DNA from: a virus
IMG/VR virus record: IMGVR_UViG_3300025120_000183
Coordinates: 1-38,364 of that record
Strand: one strand, 5' to 3'
DNA length: 38,364 nucleotides
The first letter of the stretch is position 1; each line of letters starts with the position of its first letter. The notes beneath the pieces are model-generated. The model did not search any database. It worked only from the letters and a program-made list of their open reading frames with translations, and was not told where the DNA came from. The position numbers and the translations under genes are program-made. Positions 7,809-15,861 of this stretch are shown here, piece after piece.

Positions 7809-8143
7809 TTGTCTTCTACCCATTTTAATTTAAAAAGTGTTAGCATCTTTTCATCTTTTACATACAGTCTTAGATTTTCGCTACCATTTGTCCACGTCCA
7901 GTCTGTGTTAACAAAATCAGGTGTGTCTGAGTCAGGCACATTAAACTGCTGACGTTTCTTTAACATACTTCTTATGTGCATGAAGTCACGTACTTCAGCA
8001 CTGTAGCCGTATGTGGTTATCATCCACATCATTGCTCGATGAAAATCCAATGGGCCAAACTGATTGCGAGCAAAGTCTATACAATAATCAAAGTAATTAT
8101 TGTGAGCATATCTTCCATCTAATTTCTTTACTGTATATTTCAT
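7805..8143 (-). CDS. Hypothetical protein between SGNH-like and Smr genes
   Basis: A 112-residue protein starting MKYTVKKLDGRYAHNNYFDY, rich in aromatic residues, with FHRAMMWMITTYGYS in the middle and a basic tail. The ATG at 8143 overlaps the upstream TGA (ATGA); a TTG one codon earlier is not needed. No membrane segments and no motif I can name. The gene sits in a five-gene run with uniform coupling, which supports it as real. Confidence 0.72.
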   Translation of the reverse strand: MKYTVKKLDGRYAHNNYFDYCIDFARNQFGPLDFHRAMMWMITTYGYSAEVRDFMHIRSMLKKRQQFNVPDSDTPDFVNTDWTWTNGSENLRLYVKDEKMLTLFKLKWVEDK

Positions 8144-9060
8144 CAAAATTGCCTATGTGTGCTTTTTGGCTTCCATTGTTTACCTTGTCCAGTCATTACT
8201 ATTTTATCCCAGTGTTCAGCGAACTGTACAGCTTCTTTGCTTACCCTTATACTGAGCTTTTGTAAATACTCTAAATTTTCAAGTGGTGTTAGATGCAGGT
8301 CAGCACGTTTAAGTCCTTTTACCTTATCCCTTGCATTATTAAAATTAAATTGCTTATCTATTTCTTTTAATATAAACGATTTTACTCCTTGCATTTCGTC
8401 ATTATAGAAATCATCAAATGATGGCCAATTTTCAGTGGCATTATCAGTATAATTTTTATATAATATATCATAAGCATCGTGTGTATTTCTTTGTGCAATG
8501 ACATGTTCTCGACTCGACCAATCACAATTCCAAATAGTTTCAAATACACTAGGCTTAATTTTACTAAGTGTTTGGCTATATAATTTAAATATCTCTTGTG
8601 ATACTCCTGGGTTTACTTTTTGCACTAATTTTGAAAACCAATCAGTGCTAACATCCAATGGTAATGTACTAAAAAATTGTGTTTGACAACCAATGTTGTT
8701 TAATAAATTTTCACTGCTTTGAATATAATTTACTGTATCTAGTAAATAGCCGGTGGTATCTGTAAACCGTTTTATAAAATCTTCATCATAACCACTGTTA
8801 TATACCGGCCCTGGAGTATACCATTCTTTATTGATAAATCGGTCTTCTCGTGCGGCAGACGACCACATCATCATTACAGTATCTTCCGCCGTAATACAAT
8901 TACGTTGATGACATTCATTTAAACTAAAGGCAATAAACTTATTGCCGGCACCAATCCTTGCCCAATTTTCAAAATAATCATAGTCTTGTGCTATAATATC
9001 AGACCACATCGGCCAATGATATTTTGTAAAACTGCAACCAAATGTAAATAATCTTTTCAT
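8143..9060 (-). CDS. SGNH-hydrolase-like phage protein
   Basis: A 305-residue protein opening MKRLFTFGCSFTKYHWP, a block-I-like GCSF(T) motif seen in a widespread group of phage SGNH/GDSL-like proteins; ARIGAGNKFIAFSLNE resembles block II (Gly) and block III (Asn). No convincing catalytic Asp-x-x-His is visible near the C-terminus, so hydrolysis is uncertain. The start at 9060 lies two bases after the upstream stop. Two other SGNH-like proteins occur at 36582-37911. The substrate would be an ester or glycan of the cell surface if the family fold is right. Confidence 0.7.
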   Translation of the reverse strand: MKRLFTFGCSFTKYHWPMWSDIIAQDYDYFENWARIGAGNKFIAFSLNECHQRNCITAEDTVMMMWSSAAREDRFINKEWYTPGPVYNSGYDEDFIKRFTDTTGYLLDTVNYIQSSENLLNNIGCQTQFFSTLPLDVSTDWFSKLVQKVNPGVSQEIFKLYSQTLSKIKPSVFETIWNCDWSSREHVIAQRNTHDAYDILYKNYTDNATENWPSFDDFYNDEMQGVKSFILKEIDKQFNFNNARDKVKGLKRADLHLTPLENLEYLQKLSIRVSKEAVQFAEHWDKIVMTGQGKQWKPKSTHRQF

Positions 9061-9061
9061 G

Positions 9062-9373
9062 TTAGTATTTAAGTCCAAACATCACTGCATCTGATTCTTC
9101 TTTAAAGTAAAAAATTACATGCCATTCATTTACTGGAACACCGCGCCATTCTGGATCTTCCATCATTGATTTTTGCCATCCTGCATCCAATTGCCAACAC
9201 CATCTTTCTGCAGGTCGGCCAAAGTCTCGATGTACGTGTTTTAAGAGAGCAGTCCACTCATTTGGATCATAAGGCGTGTAATGACGATGCACCTGAGTAT
9301 AATTTTTCAGGTGTTCGTTCATTATCTTATCGATGTCTTCTATTGCGCCTGTGATTTGGTTGAGGGCCTGCAT
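9062..9373 (-). CDS. Small hypothetical protein with hairpin at its start
   Basis: A 103-residue soluble protein with a Trp-rich middle (RWCWQLDAGWQ) and the ending WHVIFYFKEESDAVMFGLKY. The first ATG (9373) lies inside a small hairpin nested in a 13-bp inverted repeat, which could limit translation; a later ATG (MNEHLKNY, residue 18) would escape it. Function unknown. It follows the MoxR-type ATPase gene by 50 bases. Confidence 0.72.
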   Translation of the reverse strand: MQALNQITGAIEDIDKIMNEHLKNYTQVHRHYTPYDPNEWTALLKHVHRDFGRPAERWCWQLDAGWQKSMMEDPEWRGVPVNEWHVIFYFKEESDAVMFGLKY

Positions 9374-9419
9374 AGCCCTATGCTTTTCGATTTACAGTTA
9401 GAAAACGGCCCTCAACCAA
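9356..9419. repeat. Long 13-bp inverted repeat with nested hairpin
   Basis: TTGGTTGAGGGCC (9356-9368) and GGCCCTCAACCAA (9407-9419) are perfect reverse complements. The 38-base loop contains a second inverted repeat GCATAG/CTATGC (9370-9383) covering the ATG of the 9062-9373 gene, and a plus-oriented copy of the ACAGTTAGAAAA leader box (9394-9405) that otherwise appears only on the minus strand. There is no terminal T-run, so it is not a classic terminator. It could be an RNA processing or translation-control structure. Confidence 0.7.
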
Positions 9420-9423
9420 TGCC

Positions 9424-10518
9424 TTACCCTTGACTTGCAAGGATATATTTTCCATAACGTTGATGAAACTCATCAAAGTTTTTAAGTTTAGTAGGTTGAA
9501 ACGGAATAGCATATGTGGTAAGTGCTATCCTTGCACCCATAACAACCAATTCAGTCTCAAAATTATCCATCATAAACCTAAAGAAGTTATCACTCATCTT
9601 GTGAAACTCAGCATCTTTAACTTTGCTTAATGCTTCTTTAAGTTCATAGCACATGCTAATTGTAAGTGAATACATTGCACTAACTTCTTGCACATCTAGT
9701 TTGCTTACCTTACCAGCAAGTACATCTGTTGGGTTAGGAAGTTTACCAGCAATTTTTCTATGTGCTTGAAACTTTACTGCTAAGCCTTCACCTACAGTGC
9801 CTGCAATAAGATCAGTTGCAGTTGTTTCTGGCATGTCTTCTTCTATAAGCTCACTTACAAAGCTCCATGATCTTGGAGTAGCAAAAGCTCTACTTGAACT
9901 TTTAGCATCAAAGTCATACAAGTCCTGCTTGGCAAAACTCAAGTAACCTACCACATCTGGATGGATAGCATTGTCTACTGCCCAATCTAACCATGCTTCA
10001 TAATCTGCACGTATTTCAACATGTACAAATCTATTTGCAAGTGGAGTGGGCATACGGAATGTAACACCTTTATCTGACTCTCTATTACCTGCGGCAATAA
10101 TAACCACATTGTCTGGTAACACATACTTGCCTAATCTTCTATTAAGCACCAACTGGTAAGCTGCCGCTTGTACACTAGCAGGAGCACTGTTCATCTCATC
10201 TAAGAACACAGTTATCATTGGATAGTCTTTAGCAAACTCTGGTGATGGAAGATCAATTGGCGGAGCCCAATCCATAACACCTAGTTCTTTATTAAAGTAA
10301 GGCATACCTCTAAGGTCTGTTGGATCCATTTGACCTAAACGTAGATCAAACATAAAACCACCAGCTTCATCAGTGATCTGCTGAACAATATCACTTTTGC
10401 CTACGCCTGGAGGTCCCCATAAAAATATTGGTCTTTTCTTTTTGAATGCTACTTTAATTGCACTTTTTGCACCAGTAGTAGTAACTGTTCTATATTCTAC
10501 TTGACTTGAACTTGACAT
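9424..10518 (-). CDS. MoxR/CbbQ-type AAA+ ATPase
   Basis: A 364-residue AAA+ ATPase. Walker A is GPPGVGKSD at 35-43, Walker B ITVFLDEMN at 102-110, and sensor-1-like VVIIAAGNRESDKG follows near 137-150, with arginine-finger candidates in MPTPLANRFVHVE. The order matches the MoxR/CbbQ/NorQ branch. These ATPases act as chaperones with VWA-domain partners, and this window has one at 5696-6952, seven genes downstream on the same strand. The gene is led by its own promoter with an AGTTAGAAA box. The physiological target in phages is not known. Confidence 0.92.
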   Translation of the reverse strand: MSSSSQVEYRTVTTTGAKSAIKVAFKKKRPIFLWGPPGVGKSDIVQQITDEAGGFMFDLRLGQMDPTDLRGMPYFNKELGVMDWAPPIDLPSPEFAKDYPMITVFLDEMNSAPASVQAAAYQLVLNRRLGKYVLPDNVVIIAAGNRESDKGVTFRMPTPLANRFVHVEIRADYEAWLDWAVDNAIHPDVVGYLSFAKQDLYDFDAKSSSRAFATPRSWSFVSELIEEDMPETTATDLIAGTVGEGLAVKFQAHRKIAGKLPNPTDVLAGKVSKLDVQEVSAMYSLTISMCYELKEALSKVKDAEFHKMSDNFFRFMMDNFETELVVMGARIALTTYAIPFQPTKLKNFDEFHQRYGKYILASQG

Positions 10519-10539
10519 GGGCTATATCCTTCTGTTTGT

Positions 10540-10584
10540 TTTCTAACTGTAACTTTATAGTAACACACTTTTATAATATGTCAA
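10540..10584 (-). promoter_or_regulatory. Sigma70-like promoter with AGTTAGAAA box for the AAA+ ATPase
   Basis: Minus strand: TTGACA (10584-10579), 16-bp spacer, TACTAT (10562-10557), then AGTTAGAAA (10548-10540). The -35 lies within the 3' end of the upstream small gene. Confidence 0.75.
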
Positions 10585-10774
10585 CCGCTAATTTTTCAAC
10601 CATTCTAAGTTTTTGACTGAGATTATCGACAACTGCTCTATTAGGCTCTTGTCTTTGCATTTCATGCATAATGGAATGTGGAAGTGTTCTAAGCAAAAGA
10701 TTAACTTTTATTCTTGGCTTATCTGACTTAAGAATTAGTTTTTTTAAACTATTTGTGCTAATTGGACTTGACAT
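10571..10774 (-). CDS. Small hypothetical protein with its own promoter
   Basis: A 67-residue basic, helical protein (LRTLPHSIMHEMQRQEPN in the middle), possibly a small regulator or nucleic-acid binder, though no fold can be recognised. A strong promoter and an AGGAG ribosome site immediately precede it. It is the first minus-strand gene next to the strand switch. Confidence 0.7.
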   Translation of the reverse strand: MSSPISTNSLKKLILKSDKPRIKVNLLLRTLPHSIMHEMQRQEPNRAVVDNLSQKLRMVEKLAVDIL

Positions 10775-10788
10775 ATACTATCTCCTAT

Positions 10789-10833
10789 TTTCTAACTGTA
10801 CATACAGTATAACACAAAATTACAACCTGTCAA
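10789..10833 (-). promoter_or_regulatory. Sigma70-like promoter with AGTTAGAAA box
   Basis: Minus strand: TTGACA (10833-10828), 16-bp spacer, TATACT (10811-10806), then AGTTAGAAA (10797-10789) and AGGAG before the ATG at 10774. It marks the minus side of a divergent control region. Confidence 0.85.
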
Positions 10834-10841
10834 CCTTTTTC

Positions 10842-10849
10842 TATAAATA
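10842..10849 (+). promoter_or_regulatory. T4-type late promoter box candidate
   Basis: TATAAATA on the plus strand is a perfect match to the T4 late -10 consensus, which needs no -35 element. A transcript from here would start just before the GC-rich island at 10855 and run into the TctA operon. In AT-rich DNA an 8-mer can occur by chance, so the call leans on position. Confidence 0.45.
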
Positions 10850-10854
10850 GGTGC

Positions 10855-10950
10855 AACAAAGCCACAGTCTGTGACTTCGGATTTAACGGACGCCTGGGGA
10901 AACCCTTTACTTAACAGAACGCCCACCGTACGGCATACCGCCTAGTTTTC
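10855..10950 (+). ncRNA. GC-rich leader, candidate structured RNA upstream of transporter operon
   Basis: About half G+C by hand count, in flanks that are far more AT-rich, with no open frame of note. Possible pairings include GTCTGT (10867-10872) with ACGGAC (10886-10891), a GGGGAAACCC hairpin near 10896-10905, and the self-complementary CCGTACGG at 10926-10933. I could not match it to tRNA, tmRNA, RNase P, SRP or a riboswitch class I know. The direction is inferred from the late-promoter box before it and the plus-strand operon after it. Confidence 0.35.
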
Positions 10951-10973
10951 AAAAAATAACATGTAATATTTGC

Positions 10974-10992
10974 CAAACTGTTTGACAGTTTG
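10974..10992 (+). promoter_or_regulatory. Inverted repeat overlapping the -35, possible operator
   Basis: CAAACTG (10974-10980) and CAGTTTG (10986-10992) are perfect 7-bp arms around TTTGA. The element overlaps the TTGACA of the plus-strand promoter, so a bound protein would block it. Confidence 0.5.
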
Positions 10993-11010
10993 AACAATAT
11001 CTTATAAAAT
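10982..11010 (+). promoter_or_regulatory. Sigma70-like promoter for the TctA operon
   Basis: TTGACA (10982-10987), 17-bp spacer, TAAAAT (11005-11010). The ATG at 11016 is so close to the -10 that a transcript from here would be essentially leaderless. Confidence 0.6.
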
Positions 11011-11015
11011 AAGTC

Positions 11016-12389
11016 ATGGAAAGCATGATGGACGATACACTCTTTGTATTACTAGGAACACTGCTAGGATTTATCAGTGGAATAATTCCTGGAGTTGGCA
11101 ACACAATAATGATTCTTGGCAGTTATCCTTTGCTTAAAGATGCAAGCCTACTACAGATGCTTGTATATTATCTTGCTATTGTAAGCAGTTCACAGTTTTC
11201 AGGAAGTGTGGTAGCAACAGTATTTGGCGTGCCAGGAGAAAGTTCTAGTTTACCAGCAGTAATTGAAGGTAATAGAATGTTTCATCGTGGAGTGGGTAAT
11301 TTTGCTATTTCAAATGCAGCCTTAGGCAGTGTGCTAGGTGCATTTGTTGCAGTGGTTGCTGTGTATAGTGTGTTGCCTTTTGCTATAGAACTTATAAAAC
11401 GTTTTTATAACAACAATGTGCAGATGGTTATATTAATATTAGCAACAACAAGCATTTGTGTTTTAATGGGCAAAAGTGTTCGACAAAATATATGTGTGTT
11501 TGCTATAGGTATTTTATTAGGATTGGTTGGAACCAACTATGTGCCTAATTATGTGTTTCTGCCTCAAATTATACCTTATGAAACATTTCCGTTGCTACTA
11601 ACTGACTTGCCACTGTTTCCAATTATTATATCATGCTATGTGTTTCCTGTGCTATTACAGACATATTCTATGTTTAGTGGGTTTGATACCAAACAAAAGT
11701 ATATCGACAATAATCGGTTTGTCGAACATATTAAAGAGTTTGTCAGAAACATCTCAAGCAGTTTACGTGGCAGTGTGTTTGGGTGTTTTATAGGCTTAGT
11801 TCCGCATATTGGCTCGAGTGTTGCAAGTAATTTAAGTTATGCTATAGAAAGACGTTTTGGCTTGAAACATAAGCAGTATAATAAAAATGGTGATATAAAA
11901 ACACTAGTCGCGGCTGAAACTGCAAACAATAGCACAGGCTTAGTTGGATTACTGCCTCTAATACTGATAGGTATTCCAATAAGTGCCAGCGAAGCTATGT
12001 TGTTAGGATATATCGATATAAACAACTATGATATAAACTATGAAACAACAGTAGAATCGGGCATGTTTGAAACCATAGTAATATGGTTTATAGTTATTAA
12101 CACAGTAAGTTTTTTACTGGCATGGCCTTTAGTTAGATATGTAAACTTACTACAAAAGATTAATATCAAACACATGCTTTGGGGCACAGGAATTGCGTTA
12201 TTAGCATTAACTTTTTACTTAGGTTACAAAAACTTTGAAGCAGTTTATCACATGACTGTGTTAGTTGCTTTATTGCCACTGGGCTACTGGCTTAGAAAAG
12301 CAGAGCCAATGATACTGATGGTTGCTTTTATATTACAAGACAAACTTTTTGCAAGTATGCACATGTTTTATACAATTCATTTTGGATAA
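11016..12389 (+). CDS. tctA: TctA-family permease of a tripartite tricarboxylate transporter
   Basis: A 457-residue integral membrane protein, a little shorter than usual TctA (about 500). It has both TctA signatures: GIIPGVGN near residues 23-30, and GLVPHIGSSVASNLSYAIER near 258-277, followed by AAETANNSTGLVGLLPLILIGIP around 304-326, matching the family's AxEAANN...PLLxLGIP block. TctA is the large subunit that imports carboxylates with a periplasmic TctC and a small TctB. No TctB is visible here, only TctC. No ribosome site precedes the ATG; ATG at 11025 is an alternative. Phage carriage of such a permease is unusual. Confidence 0.9.
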   Translation: MESMMDDTLFVLLGTLLGFISGIIPGVGNTIMILGSYPLLKDASLLQMLVYYLAIVSSSQFSGSVVATVFGVPGESSSLPAVIEGNRMFHRGVGNFAISNAALGSVLGAFVAVVAVYSVLPFAIELIKRFYNNNVQMVILILATTSICVLMGKSVRQNICVFAIGILLGLVGTNYVPNYVFLPQIIPYETFPLLLTDLPLFPIIISCYVFPVLLQTYSMFSGFDTKQKYIDNNRFVEHIKEFVRNISSSLRGSVFGCFIGLVPHIGSSVASNLSYAIERRFGLKHKQYNKNGDIKTLVAAETANNSTGLVGLLPLILIGIPISASEAMLLGYIDINNYDINYETTVESGMFETIVIWFIVINTVSFLLAWPLVRYVNLLQKINIKHMLWGTGIALLALTFYLGYKNFEAVYHMTVLVALLPLGYWLRKAEPMILMVAFILQDKLFASMHMFYTIHFG

Positions 12390-12405
12390 CAAGGAGAAAA
12401 TTAAA

Positions 12406-13284
12406 ATGAACAAACTATTAATAACAATGGCTCTTACTTTATTAGCATTTTTGCCATTAAGTGCAAATGCACAAAAGCCAATATTAGATGTAACTATTCC
12501 ATCTAGTAACAAAGGTAACAGTTGGGCAGAAGGCAACATGCTCAGTGATGCACTTAAAAGAATGGGCTACGACAGTGAAGTAGTGCATACAAAAAAATGC
12601 ATAATCAATAAAGCATATATTGAAAAACCAACAGGCCGTCCAGCAGTGTTTGTTAGGTCAGCAGGAAGGTATGTAAAAGACGAGTCAAGAAACTGTAAAA
12701 TTGAAATAACAGACGACAACTTCTTAACAGTGTTTTATAAAAGACATCAAACCATGTGTGTAAGATCTGATGCATCATTTGAGAATATACAACAATTTCT
12801 CAATGGCAAAACACGTATAACAGTTGCAGTTACACACAGTTCAGTTGACGGAATATTTGATAATTTGTCTGATCAAACAGGAGTAAGATTTGTTCCTGTA
12901 AAAGTTAAAGGCAGTAAAAACATTATTAAGAGTTTAGTTGCCGGTGACACTGATCTAATGTATAGTGGTTTTACCAAACGTGAAATAGGCACTGACACTA
13001 TTAATTGTTTTACAACCAGTGCAAACAAACCAATTGGCGGAAGAGTTCCAATGTACAAATTGTTTCCAACCTGGCAATTAAATGAAACTGGAAGAATCAA
13101 ATACTTTCATGGTGTTAATATACCAGTAGACAGACTTGCTAAAATACGTGAGGATCTTGCTGATATTGTTAACGATATAAAAGTAAAGCCTTATCTTGCA
13201 AAAACTTTTATGACTCCGGGCAGAGAGATAGCAAACGGAAGGCAAGTGTTTGATCAACATGTTGCCACACTACAAGCAAAATAA
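12406..13284 (+). CDS. tctC: TctC/Bug-like periplasmic binding protein
   Basis: A 292-residue protein with a signal peptide (MNKLLITMALTLLAFLPL, cleavage after ANA near residue 22) and a strong AAGGAG ribosome site seven bases before the ATG. After the signal peptide it has the alternating fold of periplasmic binding proteins, with VRFVPVKVKGSKNIIKSLV and GDTDLMYSG resembling the Bug/TctC pattern (phe-val-pro, then G-D-x-D). Four cysteines suggest disulfides in the periplasm. It is most likely the substrate receptor for the permease upstream; the ligand is unknown. Its stop overlaps the next ATG (TAATG). Confidence 0.72.
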   Translation: MNKLLITMALTLLAFLPLSANAQKPILDVTIPSSNKGNSWAEGNMLSDALKRMGYDSEVVHTKKCIINKAYIEKPTGRPAVFVRSAGRYVKDESRNCKIEITDDNFLTVFYKRHQTMCVRSDASFENIQQFLNGKTRITVAVTHSSVDGIFDNLSDQTGVRFVPVKVKGSKNIIKSLVAGDTDLMYSGFTKREIGTDTINCFTTSANKPIGGRVPMYKLFPTWQLNETGRIKYFHGVNIPVDRLAKIREDLADIVNDIKVKPYLAKTFMTPGREIANGRQVFDQHVATLQAK

Positions 13285-14555
13285 TGTGCGGATATTTCTA
13301 TTCACATAATATCCCAATACCAATTGGGCCTTTACAAAGTATAAGGCGTAGAGGCCCAGAATTTTTTGATGTGTTCACAGTTGAAAATGAATATTATGGA
13401 CACAGTCTTTTATCCACCAGAGGTGCAGCCACTGTTCAACCTATCCACACGTCAGACGGCGTCCTAGTATACAATGGTAGCACCTATAATGGCGCAGGCA
13501 ATGATGCTCAGTGGATAGCAGATAATTTAGACAGTCGCTCTAGTGTTACTATTGAATTAATTAAAAGTTTAATTGGTGAATACAGTATTACCTATGTAAC
13601 AGATAGTTGCATTATTTTTGCAGTTGATCAATGGAGTACAAAAAATCTTTATTTTTACTATGACCAACACAGTAAACAACTAATTTGTGCAAGTGCAATC
13701 GATTTTGTATTAGAACATGCACCCCATGCGATCCGTGCTGAAGCAAATAAAATTTATATGATAGATAAAAGGTCATTCTCTTTAGATATATTTGAGACTA
13801 CCGAATGGGATTTGACACAGTCTGTTGACAATTACGATCGACTTTATGAAGCATTTGAACAAGCAGTCATAGACAGACATGAAGCAGGAATTACAACCTA
13901 TATGCTTAGTGCTGGCATTGATGTTGGCACTATTGTTTGTTGTGCAAACAAGCATTTTAATAACGTACAGGTTGTTTCTAAAGTTGGCAAAGAAGATCCA
14001 GTTGTGCTAGGACAACGTCTTGATCGGCATAGGAAAAAATGGCATGATCCAAAGGATGATTCAGCTCACGAAAAATTTTGTATAGAAATGTTTCAGCAAT
14101 ATAGATTGGATTATCTACGCAGTAGCAGTGCAAGAGCTTTAACTGCAATTTTACAGAATCATCTATTGCCAAATAAGCAAAAGATTCTGATCAGTGGTAT
14201 AGGTGGTGACGAATTATATGATGATTATCAGACTGATAAAAAGACACATGGAAGAATAGGCAAAGTCAATGGCAACTGGCCAAATGATCTAAGAACAGTA
14301 TATCCATGGCATAACTACGAAGGAACCCGCATGTCTAAGCAGTTACACAGAAGCGATACAGTATGTGGACACCATGGCATAGAAGCAAGATATCCTCTTG
14401 CTGATCAACGTGTATTTCAGCAATGGTTAGCCACAAGTGTCAAATTAAAAAATAGTGGATATAAACATTGGATGGTGCAGTATTTAAAGGAGCATAATTA
14501 TCCTTTTACAACAATAAAAACAGGTTTTACCAGCAAAAGAGGGCGTATTAGATAA
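13284..14555 (+). CDS. Asparagine-synthetase-like glutamine amidotransferase, copy 1 (altered PP-loop)
   Basis: A 423-residue protein with the AsnB two-domain layout in a short form. Cys2 right after the start (MCGYFYS) is the class II glutaminase nucleophile; RRGPE (22-26) and YNGSTYN (63-69) are further glutaminase-pocket motifs. The synthetase half has SAGIDV at 209-214 in place of the PP-loop SGGxDS, having lost the final serine, and GGDELYDDY near 308-316. Ammonia from glutamine would be used on an adenylated carboxylate, but the degenerate PP-loop makes catalysis doubtful. It is a tandem paralogue of the next gene. It could amidate a sugar acid, peptide or other carboxylate (inference). 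Confidence 0.87.
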   Translation: MCGYFYSHNIPIPIGPLQSIRRRGPEFFDVFTVENEYYGHSLLSTRGAATVQPIHTSDGVLVYNGSTYNGAGNDAQWIADNLDSRSSVTIELIKSLIGEYSITYVTDSCIIFAVDQWSTKNLYFYYDQHSKQLICASAIDFVLEHAPHAIRAEANKIYMIDKRSFSLDIFETTEWDLTQSVDNYDRLYEAFEQAVIDRHEAGITTYMLSAGIDVGTIVCCANKHFNNVQVVSKVGKEDPVVLGQRLDRHRKKWHDPKDDSAHEKFCIEMFQQYRLDYLRSSSARALTAILQNHLLPNKQKILISGIGGDELYDDYQTDKKTHGRIGKVNGNWPNDLRTVYPWHNYEGTRMSKQLHRSDTVCGHHGIEARYPLADQRVFQQWLATSVKLKNSGYKHWMVQYLKEHNYPFTTIKTGFTSKRGRIR

Positions 14556-14556
14556 C

Positions 14557-15861
14557 ATGTGTGGATATTTTTTTTCAAATAATATAAAAATTAAAGATAG
14601 TGCATTGTATAGTATTAAACGGCGCGGACCCGAATCTTACACAAATATTAATGTTAGTGGATCTAGTGTGTATGGTCATGCTCTCCTTAGCACAAGAGGA
14701 AACTCACCAACCCAACCTATTCAAAACAAACATGGCGTATTAGTATATAACGGAAGCACATATAATAGTACAGCCAACGATACACAATGGATAGCAGATA
14801 ATCTTGACGAAAAACAGGAAACCACTGTTGACTTGATAAAATCTCTTATTGGTGAATACAGTTTAACATACGTGACTAATACACATATTGTTTTTGCAGT
14901 TGATCAATGGAGCACAAAGAATCTTTATTTTTACTATGATAAACTCTCAAAACAATTTTTAATAGCAAGTACTATAGATTTTGTCTTAAAACATTGTCCA
15001 AATGCAGTTAGAGTACAAGCAAATAGGATTTATACAATTGATAAAGAAACATTTGAATTTGATTTTATAGAAACCACACAATGGAATTTTGCTCAAACGG
15101 TTAATAATTACGATGAGTTGTTTGAAACATTTGAACAAGCAGTTTGGGATCGTCATGAGCCAAAAATAACCACATATCTGCTAAGTGCTGGGATTGACTC
15201 TGGAGCAATTGTTTGTTGTGCCAGAAAACGGTTTAATGAGGATATGTATACAGTGAGTAAGATAGGAATTGATGAGCCTCACATACTTGCAAAAAGAATG
15301 GAAATGCAAAAGACCCCATTGATTGATCGACTAGACGATTATGATTATATTCCTGCCACTGAAGAAATTTATCAAGCATATCACTTCAGAAATGTGCGAG
15401 ACCATACTGCAAGAGCTCTTGTCTCAATACTACAAAATCATCTTATTCCAAACAAGCAAAAAATTTGCATTGGTGGAACCGGTGGTGATGATGTTTATGA
15501 TGACTATCAACCTCATAAAAAAGAGTACGGTAGGGTAGGAAAAGTAAATGGTGAATGGCCCAGTGATCTAAAAACCATATATCCATGGCACAATTATGAA
15601 AATACTAGATTGCACAACCAATTACACAGAGGTGATATGATCTGCGGTTATTATGGTATAGAAGAACGGCATCCATTGTTGGACCAACGAGTGTTTCAAA
15701 AGTGGCTTAATACAACCGTAAATCTAAAGAATGCAGGACATAAGCATTGGTTATTGGAATATTTAAATCAACATGATTACCCAATATCAACATGGAAAAC
15801 AGGCTTTGCTAATACAAAAAATTTATCAGGAAGTTTAGATCTGCATGAAAATGACTCTTGA
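14557..15861 (+). CDS. Asparagine-synthetase-like glutamine amidotransferase, copy 2
   Basis: A 434-residue tandem paralogue of copy 1, aligning from MCGYFFS through the C-terminus with many identical blocks (YNGSTYN, DQWSTKNLYFYYD, YPWHNYE). The class II nucleophile Cys2 is present, and the PP-loop reads SAGIDS (210-215), retaining the aspartate-serine pair that copy 1 lost, so this copy is the better candidate for active ATP-dependent amidation. The canonical AsnB is longer (about 550-630), so the synthetase domain is trimmed. It starts one base after the stop of copy 1. The substrate is unknown; asparagine synthesis is possible but not shown. Confidence 0.88.
   Translation: MCGYFFSNNIKIKDSALYSIKRRGPESYTNINVSGSSVYGHALLSTRGNSPTQPIQNKHGVLVYNGSTYNSTANDTQWIADNLDEKQETTVDLIKSLIGEYSLTYVTNTHIVFAVDQWSTKNLYFYYDKLSKQFLIASTIDFVLKHCPNAVRVQANRIYTIDKETFEFDFIETTQWNFAQTVNNYDELFETFEQAVWDRHEPKITTYLLSAGIDSGAIVCCARKRFNEDMYTVSKIGIDEPHILAKRMEMQKTPLIDRLDDYDYIPATEEIYQAYHFRNVRDHTARALVSILQNHLIPNKQKICIGGTGGDDVYDDYQPHKKEYGRVGKVNGEWPSDLKTIYPWHNYENTRLHNQLHRGDMICGYYGIEERHPLLDQRVFQKWLNTTVNLKNAGHKHWLLEYLNQHDYPISTWKTGFANTKNLSGSLDLHENDS

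Noticed and set aside
10855-10950. tRNA, tmRNA, RNase P or SRP RNA
   Set aside because: No TTCRA loop with a matching acceptor stem, no tmRNA 5' end, no RNase P GAGGAAAGTC block and no SRP GGAAGC tip could be found.
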